Source: JANOAR01 sp031411235 (lineage in GTDB: Bacteria > Verrucomicrobiota > Verrucomicrobiia > Verrucomicrobiales > Verrucomicrobiaceae). Taken from it: a DNA stretch of 16,506 nt. Below are positions 1-7,694 of this stretch, piece by piece. The notes beneath the pieces are model-generated. The model ran no database searches. It worked only from the letters and a program-made list of their open reading frames with translations, and was not told the DNA's origin. Position 1 is the first letter of the stretch. Each line of letters starts with the position of its first letter. The position numbers and the translations under genes were made by a program. Location: the NCBI GenBank assembly GCA_031411235.1, contig JANOAR010000166.1:1-16506 (forward strand), given 5' to 3'.

Positions 1-93
1 GCTAAAGCCTCGTACTCCAACGAGGCCAACTTGCTACCTGGGAACGCTCGGCCTATGGCAATGAAGAGCCTCGTTGGAGTACGAGGCTTTAGC
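1..93. repeat. Perfect 26-bp inverted repeat with hairpin arms (REP/BIME-like)
   Basis: Bases 1-26 are the exact reverse complement of bases 68-93, separated by a 41-bp spacer. Each arm contains its own small hairpin, GCCTCG and CGAGGC around an 8-nt loop (7-26 and 68-87). Two palindromic units in opposite orientation resemble a bacterial interspersed mosaic element built from REP units. The left arm starts at the first base of the window, so the element may extend further. It lies beyond the stop of the protease gene and could act as a transcription end or a dispersed repeat. No transposase is in the window. The inverted repeat is certain; its nature is inferred. Confidence 0.8.
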
Positions 94-193
94 CGATTTG
101 TCGTTGTTTCTTCATGTCCCTTTCTGTGCGCAATCCCTCAGAACGAAGCACAGATGGTTCATTTCTGCCAGATGCCCACATTAACTCAAGCCC
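94..193. other. Intergenic region downstream of prc
   Basis: No gene is seen. A 7-bp inverted repeat (TCTGTGC at 123-129 and GCACAGA at 148-154) with an 18-nt loop lies about 40 bases beyond the prc stop. It has no T-run after it on the minus strand, so I do not call it an intrinsic terminator. Confidence 0.4.
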
Positions 194-2536
194 CTACTTC
201 CTCTCTGCCTCAGCCTTCGCCGTCGCACCGCGATCTGTCGTCAAATCAATGAGATCGCGCATGATGTGAATGGCTTCCAACTTGGTGGGCTCCAGACCAA
301 ACGGGAAGCCCTCAGTGCCACTGGCGGCATCTTCGTCATCGTTCTTCACCATTCTCATACCGGAGCTTTGTTCCTTGGTGAAGGCAGATTCGGGCACCAG
401 TTCGGGCTTGGAGACATTGTCGAGAGTGAGGTGGAAAATTTTCACCCCGCCATCTTTGACTTTTTCGGTGATCTCAGCGGCACGCTTGTCGCGATCGTCT
501 GTGTAGGCGGTGCGGCGCTTTTCGTTGTCCTCACGTTCCTTCCAGCGCACCTCTTCATTGAGGCTGGCCACGTTGCGATCCATGCGCTCCTTCAGCCGCT
601 TGGCCTCGTCTTCGATGTAGCTGAAGTCTTTGCTCTGCTTCACCCGGCTCTCCATTTTTGCCTTCAAGGCATCCATAGGCAGAGGCGTCGGGCGTGAGTA
701 ACTGTAAGGCAGCGCAGGGATCTGGTCATAGGGCAGCGGGTTATCGGTCGAAGCCTCGCCGAAGTCCATCACATCGCGCAGCGAGGGCAGATGCAGGTCG
801 GGGATCACGCCTTGGAGTTGAGTGGAGCCACCTGCGATGCGGTAGAACTTCTGGATCGTCACCTTCACATTCCCGGCACGCGTTTTGTCGCTAAAGAAAG
901 GCATAACTCGCTCCACAGGTTGGATGGTCTGCACGGTACCTTTGCCATAGGTGGACTTGTCGCCCACGATCACGGCGCGACGGTAATCTTGGAGAGCGGC
1001 GGCAAAAATCTCGCTCGCGGAGGCGCTCGCCTTGTCGGTGAGGACAACCATCGGGCCGTCATAAACAGCGCGGGGGTTGGGGCAATCGCGCGCCGAGATT
1101 TCACCGCGCCAGTCTTTGATCTGCACCACGGGACCCGAAGGAACAAACAGCCCGGTGAGCTTGATGGCTTCTTCCAGCGAGCCGCCGCCATCGCTGCGCA
1201 GGTCGAATACCAGACCTTCCATGCCCTCCTTCATCAGGCGGAGCAGCAGCTTTTCGACATCCTTGGTGCAGCTCACGCTACCCTTTTCCATGTCGGCATA
1301 AAAGGACGGCAGGGTGATCCAGCCGAGCTTCATGGGCTTGCCTAGCTCAGGCGGCGTTTGGATTAGCTCGGCATTGGCCAGCTTGTCCTTCAGAGGCACT
1401 TCATCACGTATGATGGCGATCTCGTTCAGAGCGCCTGGATCACTGGCAGGGATGACCTTCATGCGCACGGTGGTGCCTTTGTCGCCACGGATTTTTTCGA
1501 CAATCTTGTTGAGGGCTAAGCCCTTGGTTGGCACGAATTCACCATCGCCCTGGGCCACCGAGATGATCTTATCGTTGAGTTTCAATACGCCCTGTTTGTC
1601 CGCCGGGCCACCCACCACGATGCCTTGGATTTCGGCCACCTCGTCCTTCACTCCAAGCAGCGCACCAATACCAAAAAGTGAATGCGTCATCTGGATGTTA
1701 AAGCTCTCCATCTCCGACACGCTCATGTACTCGGTATGCGGGTCGTAGGCCTCGGCGAGGCTGGAAAGGAAGAAGTCCACGACTTCCTCTTCATTGTTAT
1801 CCTCCACGCCTTTGAGCAGGCGGTCGTAATCCTTGGCGATGCGTTCCTGCGGTGTCTCTTCCTTCTTCGCTCCCCCAGCGGCGGGCTTTGGTTCGACCTT
1901 GGCCACGCTGTTCTTGCCCTCTGAATTCGGCTCCAAGGCTTCAGCTTTGAGGACGGTCTCGCCCTTCTTAGCTTTGTTCTTGGCCTTCTCAGCTTTCTTG
2001 GCATCGCTGACGACCTTGGCTTTATCCAGCAGACGCTCTTGCAGCATCTCGCTCTCTAGCAGATCGCGCCACAGCACATCGGAGGCGGCGGCGTCCTTGG
2101 GCCAGGGCAACTTTTCACGCTTTAGATTCACGGTGCGGCTTGAGTCAAAGGTGAATTTTTGCTCCTTGATCGAGCGCTTCACAAAGTCCACGCGATCCTT
2201 CACGCGTGCGGTGTAGAGCTTGTAAATCTCCATCGCAGGGCTGAGGTCGCGCAGCGTCACTCGGTCATCGAGCGTGGTGCCATAGTCGGCGCGGAACTTG
2301 TCCACCTGCTCCTGGGTGAAAAAGATGTGCCGTGGGTCGAGCAGGTTCAGGTAGTTCTCGAGCAGCTTGCTCGACATCGCATTGTCGAACTGCGTGTGCG
2401 AGTAGTGCGAGTTTTCCAACATTCTCGCCACATAGCTGGCGACTTGACCGAAGTCGGTCTCGGCCCGGCCTTGCGGCGCGAGAGCAAGAAGGCCAGAGAA
2501 AGAAACTGCCAGCAGGGGCAAAAGGCGGTGTGTCAT
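194..2536 (-). CDS. prc: Carboxy-terminal (tail-specific) protease Prc, S41 family
   Basis: A 780-aa periplasmic serine protease of the Prc/Tsp family, which degrades or trims proteins from the C-terminus. The ATG at 2534-2536 is chosen over an upstream TTG because it gives a clean Sec signal peptide (MTHRLLPLLA..., cleavage near AETDFG). Domain order: N-terminal helical Tsp domain (about 30-280), PDZ domain (about 285-375), S41 catalytic core (about 400-580) and C-terminal DUF3340-like domain (about 590-740). Aligning the SASASEIFAAALQDY block with E. coli Prc gives nucleophile S506 and D517, with general base K532 in STYGKGTVQ. A Lys/Ala/Glu-rich, probably disordered insertion occupies residues 172-228 inside the N-terminal domain. 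The gene is monocistronic in this window and divergent from the hydrolase at 2642. The family call is secure; the substrate is unknown. Confidence 0.96.
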   Translation of the reverse strand: MTHRLLPLLAVSFSGLLALAPQGRAETDFGQVASYVARMLENSHYSHTQFDNAMSSKLLENYLNLLDPRHIFFTQEQVDKFRADYGTTLDDRVTLRDLSPAMEIYKLYTARVKDRVDFVKRSIKEQKFTFDSSRTVNLKREKLPWPKDAAASDVLWRDLLESEMLQERLLDKAKVVSDAKKAEKAKNKAKKGETVLKAEALEPNSEGKNSVAKVEPKPAAGGAKKEETPQERIAKDYDRLLKGVEDNNEEEVVDFFLSSLAEAYDPHTEYMSVSEMESFNIQMTHSLFGIGALLGVKDEVAEIQGIVVGGPADKQGVLKLNDKIISVAQGDGEFVPTKGLALNKIVEKIRGDKGTTVRMKVIPASDPGALNEIAIIRDEVPLKDKLANAELIQTPPELGKPMKLGWITLPSFYADMEKGSVSCTKDVEKLLLRLMKEGMEGLVFDLRSDGGGSLEEAIKLTGLFVPSGPVVQIKDWRGEISARDCPNPRAVYDGPMVVLTDKASASASEIFAAALQDYRRAVIVGDKSTYGKGTVQTIQPVERVMPFFSDKTRAGNVKVTIQKFYRIAGGSTQLQGVIPDLHLPSLRDVMDFGEASTDNPLPYDQIPALPYSYSRPTPLPMDALKAKMESRVKQSKDFSYIEDEAKRLKERMDRNVASLNEEVRWKEREDNEKRRTAYTDDRDKRAAEITEKVKDGGVKIFHLTLDNVSKPELVPESAFTKEQSSGMRMVKNDDEDAASGTEGFPFGLEPTKLEAIHIMRDLIDLTTDRGATAKAEAERK

Positions 2537-2641
2537 GTGGAGGGGGGCCAGGGTGAAAAACCCGTCTGAAATCAACGAGCGAAAAACTCTGTGGGAGACG
2601 GGTTGAAATGTCCAACGCTTTCAGACTCAGTAAAGACTCAC
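2537..2641. promoter_or_regulatory. Divergent promoter region of prc and the MBL-fold gene, with 9-bp inverted repeat
   Basis: This 105-bp region separates two divergent starts and so should hold both promoters. It contains a perfect 9-bp inverted repeat, AACCCGTCT at 2559-2567 and AGACGGGTT at 2596-2604, with a 28-nt spacer. A TTGAAA at 2603-2608 could be a -35 box for the plus strand, but no convincing -10 box follows at 16-18 bp. The repeat is visible; the regulatory role is inference. Confidence 0.4.
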
Positions 2642-3259
2642 ATGCTCAAGCAAATATTTTTCACAGGCGGCATCGCCAGCACCAACGGCTGGGTCTTCGA
2701 TACGGGTAAAGGCATCATCGTCGCCGATGCACCCGAGGGCATAGCCGACTGGCTGGAGTCGCGCGGCCTCAAGCCCACCGCACTGCTGCTCACTCATCAA
2801 CACTTCGACCATGTCCAGGACGCGGCAGCGCTAAAGACCAAGTTCGGCTGCCCGATCTATGCCTTCGCCCCCTACTCGACAGATCTCACGCTGGAGCGCC
2901 TCTACGGAGCCGTGACGGGCAGCGACTTCAGCGTGCCGCCGTACGAGGTGGATCATCTGCTAGAAGGGAAAGCCTTGGTGGAGGTCGCAGGCGTGTCGTG
3001 GAAGCTCCTGCACATCCCAGGCCACTCGCCCGACAGCCTGTGTTTTTACAGCGAGTCCGAAGCGCTCGTCATCGGCGGCGATGTGTTATTTGCTGGCGGC
3101 ATCGGTCGCACCGACTTCCCCGGCGGTAGCACGCAGATGCTGCTCAGTGGCATCAAGTCGAAGCTGATGGTGCTGCCCGATGCCACACGCGTCGTGCCAG
3201 GCCACGGGCCCGAGACAACCGTGGGCGACGAGCGAGAGGGCAACCCTTATTTAGAGTAG
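2642..3259 (+). CDS. MBL-fold metallohydrolase, glyoxalase II / YcbL-like
   Basis: A 205-aa cytoplasmic metallo-beta-lactamase fold hydrolase with no signal peptide. The binuclear metal site is complete: THQHFDH (H52, H54, D56, H57), PGHSPDS (H128), GGDVLF (D147) and PGHGPET (H188). The GGDVLFAGGIGRTDFPGG block and the PGHGPETTVGDER end are typical of the short glyoxalase II group, which hydrolyses thioesters such as S-lactoylglutathione. The C-terminal glutathione-binding domain of full-length GloB is missing, as in YcbL. An in-frame ATG at 2591 would add 17 residues without family character, so the ATG at 2642 is preferred because MLKQIFFTGG begins the first strand. It is convergent with the ALDH-like gene, with 45 bp between stops. 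The fold is certain; the natural substrate is not. Confidence 0.92.
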   Translation: MLKQIFFTGGIASTNGWVFDTGKGIIVADAPEGIADWLESRGLKPTALLLTHQHFDHVQDAAALKTKFGCPIYAFAPYSTDLTLERLYGAVTGSDFSVPPYEVDHLLEGKALVEVAGVSWKLLHIPGHSPDSLCFYSESEALVIGGDVLFAGGIGRTDFPGGSTQMLLSGIKSKLMVLPDATRVVPGHGPETTVGDEREGNPYLE

Positions 3260-3304
3260 CCTCGCTAAAGTAACCTTGACCGTGAGGACAGAGGGGGGCA
3301 GCAC

Positions 3305-4171
3305 TCACGCCCCGATCGGATGCCACGTCGTCTTGAACTCAATCAAGCCACGTATCTCATAGAGCCCTTGAGCTGCATCAGCGAACCAGTCCAGGGGCTC
3401 TTCGGCCTTGTGCAACTTCACGCGCTTGATGCTCTCTGCCGCGCCGAGCTTGATGGCCTTGCGCTCATCGGCATTGGCCACACCACTGATGGCTCGCAGA
3501 TGTGTGTGCGTGGCAAAGGTAGGCACCAAATCGCTGCGCTTGCCCGTGAGCAGGTTGACCACGCCGCCGGGCAGGTCGCTGGTAGCCAGCATCTCGCCGA
3601 GCACGATGGCGGGGTAAGGCTTCGATGACGAAGCCATCGCGACCACCGTGTTGCCGCAGGTGATGGCGGGCGCGATCAGCGAAATCAACGCCAGCAGCGG
3701 TGCCTCCTCCGGCGCGATGATGCCGATGATGCCCATGGGCTCCGTGACCGTGAAATTGAAGTGTGGCGAGGCGACCGGGTTCACGTTGCCGAGCAGTTGC
3801 TCATACTTGTCTGCCCAGCCTGCGTAGTGAATCACGCGGTCGATGGCGGCACTGATCTCGCGCTGCGCCTCCGACTTGCTGGCACCGCCGAGCGCCAACG
3901 CTTCAGCCATCTCTGTGCTGCGAGCCTCGATCATCTCCGCAAGCCGGTAAAGAATCTGCCCGCGATTGTAGGCTGTGCGCTTCGCCCAGCCCGGCCCAGC
4001 CTTGGCGGCGGCCTCCACGGCGTTACGCAGATCCTTGCGCGTGCAGAGCGGGATGTTCGCGAAGAACTCACCCGCTTCATCATCGAGCGCATACACCCGC
4101 CCGCTCTCGGATCGGATGAAGGCACCGCCGACATACACTTTCGGGGTCTTGGTGATGGGAAGACGAGTCAT
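3305..4171 (-). CDS. Short aldehyde dehydrogenase-like protein lacking the catalytic domain
   Basis: A 288-aa protein with only the N-terminal, coenzyme-binding half of the aldehyde dehydrogenase fold (normal length about 480-500). Recognisable blocks are VYVGGAFIRSESGR (13-25), AYNRGQILYRLAEMIEAR (67-84), IHYAGWADKY (114-123) and CGNTVV...LPGGVVNLLTG (172-210). Key residues are replaced: PWNFP reads PEEAP (154-158), the NAD-contacting KPSE stretch reads ASSSK (180-184), and the region with the catalytic Cys and Glu is absent. The missing 200 residues cannot lie downstream, because the convergent hydrolase gene ends 45 bp away. I recall a naturally short ALDH paralogue ending in a similar FKTTWHP tail, usually encoded beside a full-length ALDH and deoC. 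Neither partner is present here. It is last in the lipoprotein-M23-ALDH run, 20 bp after the M23 stop. Probably non-catalytic or a subunit. Confidence 0.85.
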   Translation of the reverse strand: MTRLPITKTPKVYVGGAFIRSESGRVYALDDEAGEFFANIPLCTRKDLRNAVEAAAKAGPGWAKRTAYNRGQILYRLAEMIEARSTEMAEALALGGASKSEAQREISAAIDRVIHYAGWADKYEQLLGNVNPVASPHFNFTVTEPMGIIGIIAPEEAPLLALISLIAPAITCGNTVVAMASSSKPYPAIVLGEMLATSDLPGGVVNLLTGKRSDLVPTFATHTHLRAISGVANADERKAIKLGAAESIKRVKLHKAEEPLDWFADAAQGLYEIRGLIEFKTTWHPIGA

Positions 4172-4191
4172 AGAGATGAATGAGAAGCGGA

Positions 4192-5388
4192 TTACTTACC
4201 CTTAGACTTTGGCCTTGATTTCGCCTTCGGCTTTGCTTTGGCCTTCGGTTTGGTCGGTGGTGGCACAGCGGCTCCTGGCGCTGTGGCTGGCTTGATCTGC
4301 TCGAACAACCCTGTGACGAGCTGCACATACTGCAAGCCGCTGGCACTCAGCGAGTAGCGACCCGCGACGCCATTCACGATGCCACGCGTGAGCGAGTATT
4401 GAGGGATTGGCGAGGGCCTTACCCACGTCACGGCGGGCATGGGCGCGATGGTGCTGCTAGGCGTGATTTTCACAGGCAATCCCCAGGCGCTGAAGCTGAT
4501 CTGCCACGACATGGGATCGGCACTGCCGGGGAGGCGTGGCTCGGCGCAGAGCCAGGGATAGTTTTTCAAAATCTCCATCTCGGCGTGCCCCGGCACTGAG
4601 ACGCGGAACTGCTCCTCGGTGCTCTTTATCTGCGCAGCGATAGAGAGCATGGGGTTCGCCTGATGCTCGCGATAGAGCCGGGCAACGTCCAGCCCTGTGA
4701 GGTTCAAGCCGTTGTAGATGAGGTGACGATTGGGCGTGGTGTTGGTGAGGTCGTGCCACGTCTGGAAACGGCTGGAGAGAAACATCGTCATCTCCAGATG
4801 CACATGAGCGCGGCGACTGTCGATGCCCGCGCCCGAGTAGCCCATGAGGCCTATCGGCGTGCCTGCCTCGACCTTCTGCCCGATGCTGCACCGCACCTCG
4901 CGCAGATGAGCGTAGAGGGAGAAGAATGGCCCCTCGCCCCAGTTGTGGCGAATGACCACGTAGCGCCCGTAGTTGCTCGCACCAGGCTCGGTCGAAAAAT
5001 GCACGACCTCGCCCGCCGCGATGGCGAGGATTTCATCGAGCGGGTCGCCCTTGGCATCGCGGGCCATGGGTTTGATGTCCAAGCCCTCGTGGAATTTAGT
5101 GAAGATGTCCTGCCCTGTGCTGAGGTGCGTGGGGTTGCGCACAAAACCAAACTGCCCCCCCTCCCACACCGTAAAGGTGACGCCCTTCACCGTGCGATCC
5201 ACGAACTGATAAAAGTCCTCGGGCTTGCCTGTGAAGAGCGCGTGGTTGGCAGTGGGCAGGACGAGCTTCAAAGGTTGCGGCTCAGCGAGCACAGTGACTT
5301 CGCTGAAAATGAACAGCGAGGTAAGAACCAAGCGCATGGCGACCACGGAGGGCCGAGCTTTACGGCGTGTCTGCAAAACAAGGCTCAT
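4192..5388 (-). CDS. Secreted M23 (LytM-type) metallopeptidase
   Basis: A 398-aa exported peptidase of the lysostaphin/LytM family, expected to cut peptidoglycan peptide bridges or to regulate amidases from the periplasm. Zn ligands are visible as HEGLD (H100, D104) and HVHLE (H195, H197), plus the conserved YAHL (H161); all catalytic positions are present, so it should be active. The fold spans about residues 95-205. The C-terminal 190 residues match nothing I know and end in a Pro/Ala/Lys-rich basic tail (about 365-398). Two starts are possible: ATG 5386-5388, or ATG 5335-5337, which gives a shorter signal peptide (MRLVLTSLFIF...VLA). Neither has a Shine-Dalgarno sequence. It lies 34 bp after the lipoprotein gene and 20 bp before the ALDH-like gene, suggesting one transcript. 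Confidence 0.9.
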   Translation of the reverse strand: MSLVLQTRRKARPSVVAMRLVLTSLFIFSEVTVLAEPQPLKLVLPTANHALFTGKPEDFYQFVDRTVKGVTFTVWEGGQFGFVRNPTHLSTGQDIFTKFHEGLDIKPMARDAKGDPLDEILAIAAGEVVHFSTEPGASNYGRYVVIRHNWGEGPFFSLYAHLREVRCSIGQKVEAGTPIGLMGYSGAGIDSRRAHVHLEMTMFLSSRFQTWHDLTNTTPNRHLIYNGLNLTGLDVARLYREHQANPMLSIAAQIKSTEEQFRVSVPGHAEMEILKNYPWLCAEPRLPGSADPMSWQISFSAWGLPVKITPSSTIAPMPAVTWVRPSPIPQYSLTRGIVNGVAGRYSLSASGLQYVQLVTGLFEQIKPATAPGAAVPPPTKPKAKAKPKAKSRPKSKGK

Positions 5389-5422
5389 AGGCAGGATAAA
5401 GCGTGGCGTGGCGAGGGCGGGA

Positions 5423-6169
5423 CTATGAGTTCGGCGGCACAGGGATCGCAGGCTCAGAGAAGGGAATGGGCGTCTTGCGCAGTGGCAGTTCGGGCTCAGG
5501 ATTGAATGACGGATTCAATCCGTCGTTGGTTCCACTGGCTTTAGTTTTCTCGGCAGGTTTAGCTTGGCCACCCTCAGTTTTGGCTTTCTCAGCCGCCGCT
5601 TTGTCATCCAACTTTTTCTGTGCGTTGGCATTGTCCACAGCACGCTTCTTTTCGGCATCGGTCGTGGGCAACATATCGGGATGGCCGCTGGACACGGACT
5701 TCAGCCCCTTGATCGGCGGATACTTTTTCGCCATGAAAGCAAGCACGCTGTCGGGAATGCCTTCCCAGACGGTGATGATGCCATCGCCAGAGGGGCGGTC
5801 GAGCACGAGGTGGCCGATGGGCTTACCATTGAGCAGCGTCAGGATGATCTGCCCGTGCTGCGTGCTCGACACCATATTGAGGGCATTGGCCCCTCGGAAG
5901 TCGAGCTTGAACATAGCACCATGCCCATTGCCATTGTCGGCCTTGAAGGGCTGATAGGCCGAGATGTTCTCCTGGCTGAACTCCGGCATCCACTTCATGA
6001 TGACACGCCGCCCGCCCTCGCCCGGCAGCGGGTAGGGAAACACTGAACGCGGCGAATCCATGTCCGTCCCCTGGGTGTGGAAGGTGAGGGTAAACTTGGG
6101 CTTCTTATTCAAGTTCGCACAGGAGGCGAGTGAGAAGAGTGCGAGACAACTGAGGAGGAGACGGATCAT
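5423..6169 (-). CDS. Predicted lipoprotein of unknown function
   Basis: A 248-aa protein with a type II signal peptide: basic start, hydrophobic core, and lipobox LASC with lipidated C17. The mature part begins NLNKKPKFTLTFHTQGTDMD and contains a compact, probably beta-rich domain to about residue 175. Within it, GHLVLDRPSGDGIITVWEGIP may contact a partner. I do not recognise the family, although the FTLTFHTQGTDMDSPR start suggests a conserved lipoprotein. A charged Ala/Lys-rich linker (about 180-215) is followed by a Pro-rich tail (FNPEPELPLRKTPIPFSEPAIPVPPNS region). It is the first gene of the likely lipoprotein-M23-ALDH transcript, which places it near cell-wall metabolism. The leader before the ATG is pyrimidine-rich with no Shine-Dalgarno sequence. 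Confidence 0.85.
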   Translation of the reverse strand: MIRLLLSCLALFSLASCANLNKKPKFTLTFHTQGTDMDSPRSVFPYPLPGEGGRRVIMKWMPEFSQENISAYQPFKADNGNGHGAMFKLDFRGANALNMVSSTQHGQIILTLLNGKPIGHLVLDRPSGDGIITVWEGIPDSVLAFMAKKYPPIKGLKSVSSGHPDMLPTTDAEKKRAVDNANAQKKLDDKAAAEKAKTEGGQAKPAEKTKASGTNDGLNPSFNPEPELPLRKTPIPFSEPAIPVPPNS

Positions 6170-6314
6170 GGAGGAAGGATGAAATCAGAGTCGATGGGGA
6201 AACGCAAGAGCGGTGAGAGAAGATCGTGGATCGTGGCACTTCAATCGAGTTCCTCAAGGCCTTGCAAAGCAGAGCGCAGCATGACGCTATCGTCGCAATT
6301 CATTTCCAGTAACC

Positions 6315-6347
6315 CCAGCAGATTGCCTTTTTCATCTCATCTGCTGG
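6315..6347. repeat. 9-bp inverted repeat (hairpin) after the four-gene operon
   Basis: CCAGCAGAT (6315-6323) pairs perfectly with ATCTGCTGG (6339-6347) around a 15-nt loop. The right arm is shared with the 45-bp dispersed repeat. It sits 66 bases beyond the last stop of the operon and could stop or protect the transcript, but lacks the U-tract of an intrinsic terminator. Confidence 0.6.
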
Positions 6348-6383
6348 CCTCCCTGAGCCGCAAAACAGGCGCAGCCAATCTGC
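6339..6383 (-). repeat. 45-bp dispersed repeat, copy 1 (inverted relative to copy 2)
   Basis: The reverse complement of this stretch matches 12941-12985 at 43 of 45 positions. The unit begins GCAGATTGG and ends CCAGCAGAT, so a CAGCAGATTGG-like word recurs at its edges. It starts 29 bases beyond the stop of the last gene in the four-gene operon. No terminal target-site duplication is obvious. Confidence 0.85.
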
Positions 6384-6412
6384 TGGAGGAAAGAACCAAA
6401 AATAGCGAAGCA

Positions 6413-7669
6413 TCAGTATTTCGGGAAGATGGCTGGGGTCGGGAAGCGCTCTTCGAGGTTGTCGTTGAGGTATTCCTCGCGTGGCACTTGGACGGCGGGC
6501 CAGCTCGCAGGACGGACGCGGACGACTCGGCCGGGGCGGATGCCTTCGATGATGAGGTCGGTGTCAAAACGGATTTGGATGCCACTGCTGCCGAGGGGGG
6601 CCTCGCCGGTTGCCTTGGTCACATCCATGATGGGCCCCTTTGAGGCCATGTGCGCGGGGCCGTAGGCGCCGTGGGTGTGCTTCAAGGTGTTCTCGACGGC
6701 ATTCATCAGGGCCGGGACATCTTTTTTGAAATCGGCGTAGAGCGAGTCGTCCATGCCACCAAACAAGGTCGCGGTCACGGTGGCGCGGCCGAACTTGCCA
6801 TACTCGACGGCGTCGATCCATGCGGGCATCCACCGGCTGCGGATGAAGGCCTTGTGCGTTTCGGTCTGGTGGTGGGCGGCGCGTTGCATCGACACATCGT
6901 CGAGCCAGATGTCGGAGATGTGAAAGCGGGTGAAGATGCCATCGGGTGTGGGTTTCCAGGTGGTGCCGAGCAGGACGGATTGGCCGCCGAGGGATTTCTT
7001 CCCTTCAGCGGGCCATGCGCCTTCGGCGATGAGTTCCTCGATGCTGAGGCTTTCGCGTCCACGCCAGATGCGGGTGGCGGCATCGAAGGTTAGCTTTTCC
7101 TCGCTGGCCTTGCCGTCTCCACCTTGCTTGTGTTCGCAAGTGGCGATGATCATGCCTTCGTTGTTTTTGAGGTCCACTTCCTTGAGCTTCCACACCATGC
7201 CCTCGCGCTGGCAGTGGCTGGGCTCGTCTTCGAGCAGGAGGACGTGGTTCTCAGCGGGTGCGATGCCGGTGCCACGGTTGTGGTTCGCGTCGATCTTCTT
7301 GCTATCGACCGGCAGCACTGGCACGGCGGAAGTCTTCGGGTCAGGCGGTAGAAAGGCGCGGACGTGCAGCACGGTGCCGAGCGGGATGTCCCGCAAATCC
7401 GCCGGCGCGCCGTGATAACGCACGATGCCGTAGGGCAGCATGGCGAAGGGGTGCGGGTCGTTGCGGAAAAACATGCCCGACCCCTGCACGCGGATGCTGC
7501 CACGGCGGTTCGCATGGTCCACGAAGACGAGTTCGCCCCGGTAGGAGTGCGTTTTTTCCAGAGGGGGGAACTTGCCCGCTTCGGGGCGGAAGGGTTCGTC
7601 CGCAGCGAATGCGGAGCACAAACCAAGAACCAAGAACGAAGAACCAAGAACAAAATAGAAGCGTGTCAT
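6413..7669 (-). CDS. Secreted protein of unknown function, tandem paralogue A
   Basis: A 418-aa exported protein with no function I can name. The frame stays open up to 7894, but the ATG at 7667-7669 gives a clear Sec signal peptide (MTRFYFVLGS..., cleavage near FAADEPF). Blocks shared with its neighbour include an OB-like beta region, SYRGELVFVDHANRRGSIRV to GTVLHVRAFLPPDP (42-111), the LLLEDEPSHCQREG block with C153, C178, LTFDAATRIWRGRE (193-206), FTRFHISDIWLDD (246-258), SRWMPAWIDAVEYGKFG (278-294) and VTATLFGGMD (298-307). The C-terminus ERFPTPAIFPKY is identical in both. Two invariant cysteines may form a disulfide. It follows paralogue B by 25 bp, last in an operon with DUF1592 and DUF1552 proteins, so it probably acts outside the cytoplasm with them. 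I have an impression of similar proteins in planctomycetes, unverified. Confidence 0.88.
   Translation of the reverse strand: MTRFYFVLGSSFLVLGLCSAFAADEPFRPEAGKFPPLEKTHSYRGELVFVDHANRRGSIRVQGSGMFFRNDPHPFAMLPYGIVRYHGAPADLRDIPLGTVLHVRAFLPPDPKTSAVPVLPVDSKKIDANHNRGTGIAPAENHVLLLEDEPSHCQREGMVWKLKEVDLKNNEGMIIATCEHKQGGDGKASEEKLTFDAATRIWRGRESLSIEELIAEGAWPAEGKKSLGGQSVLLGTTWKPTPDGIFTRFHISDIWLDDVSMQRAAHHQTETHKAFIRSRWMPAWIDAVEYGKFGRATVTATLFGGMDDSLYADFKKDVPALMNAVENTLKHTHGAYGPAHMASKGPIMDVTKATGEAPLGSSGIQIRFDTDLIIEGIRPGRVVRVRPASWPAVQVPREEYLNDNLEERFPTPAIFPKY
7621..7655. repeat. Heptanucleotide tandem repeat in signal-peptide codons, paralogue A
   Basis: Five 7-bp units on the plus strand: AACCAAG, AACCAAG, AACGAAG, AACCAAG and a degenerate AACAAAA. 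On the coding strand they encode residues 6-17, the hydrophobic core of the signal peptide. Seven is not a multiple of three, so gain or loss of one unit would shift the frame, while three units would add or remove seven residues. Confidence 0.85.
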
Positions 7670-7694
7670 CGTGTGAGAGGGAGAGTGGTGAGGA

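Larger units (their letters stand above)
6170..6412. other. Intergenic region holding repeats between two same-strand operons
   Basis: No gene is supported. It must contain the end of the four-gene operon above and the promoter of the lipoprotein operon below. It holds the 45-bp dispersed repeat copy (6339-6383) and a 9-bp stem, CCAGCAGAT (6315-6323) with ATCTGCTGG (6339-6347), that has no adjacent T-run. Short open frames here are overlaps of the repeat. Confidence 0.6.

Noticed and set aside
123..154. Intrinsic terminator for prc
   Set aside because: The 7-bp stem has a large 18-nt loop and no T-run on the minus strand.
3260..3304. Frameshifted remainder of the aldehyde dehydrogenase gene
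   Set aside because: Only 45 bp separate its stop from the convergent hydrolase stop, so the missing catalytic domain has no room; the short form looks intact.
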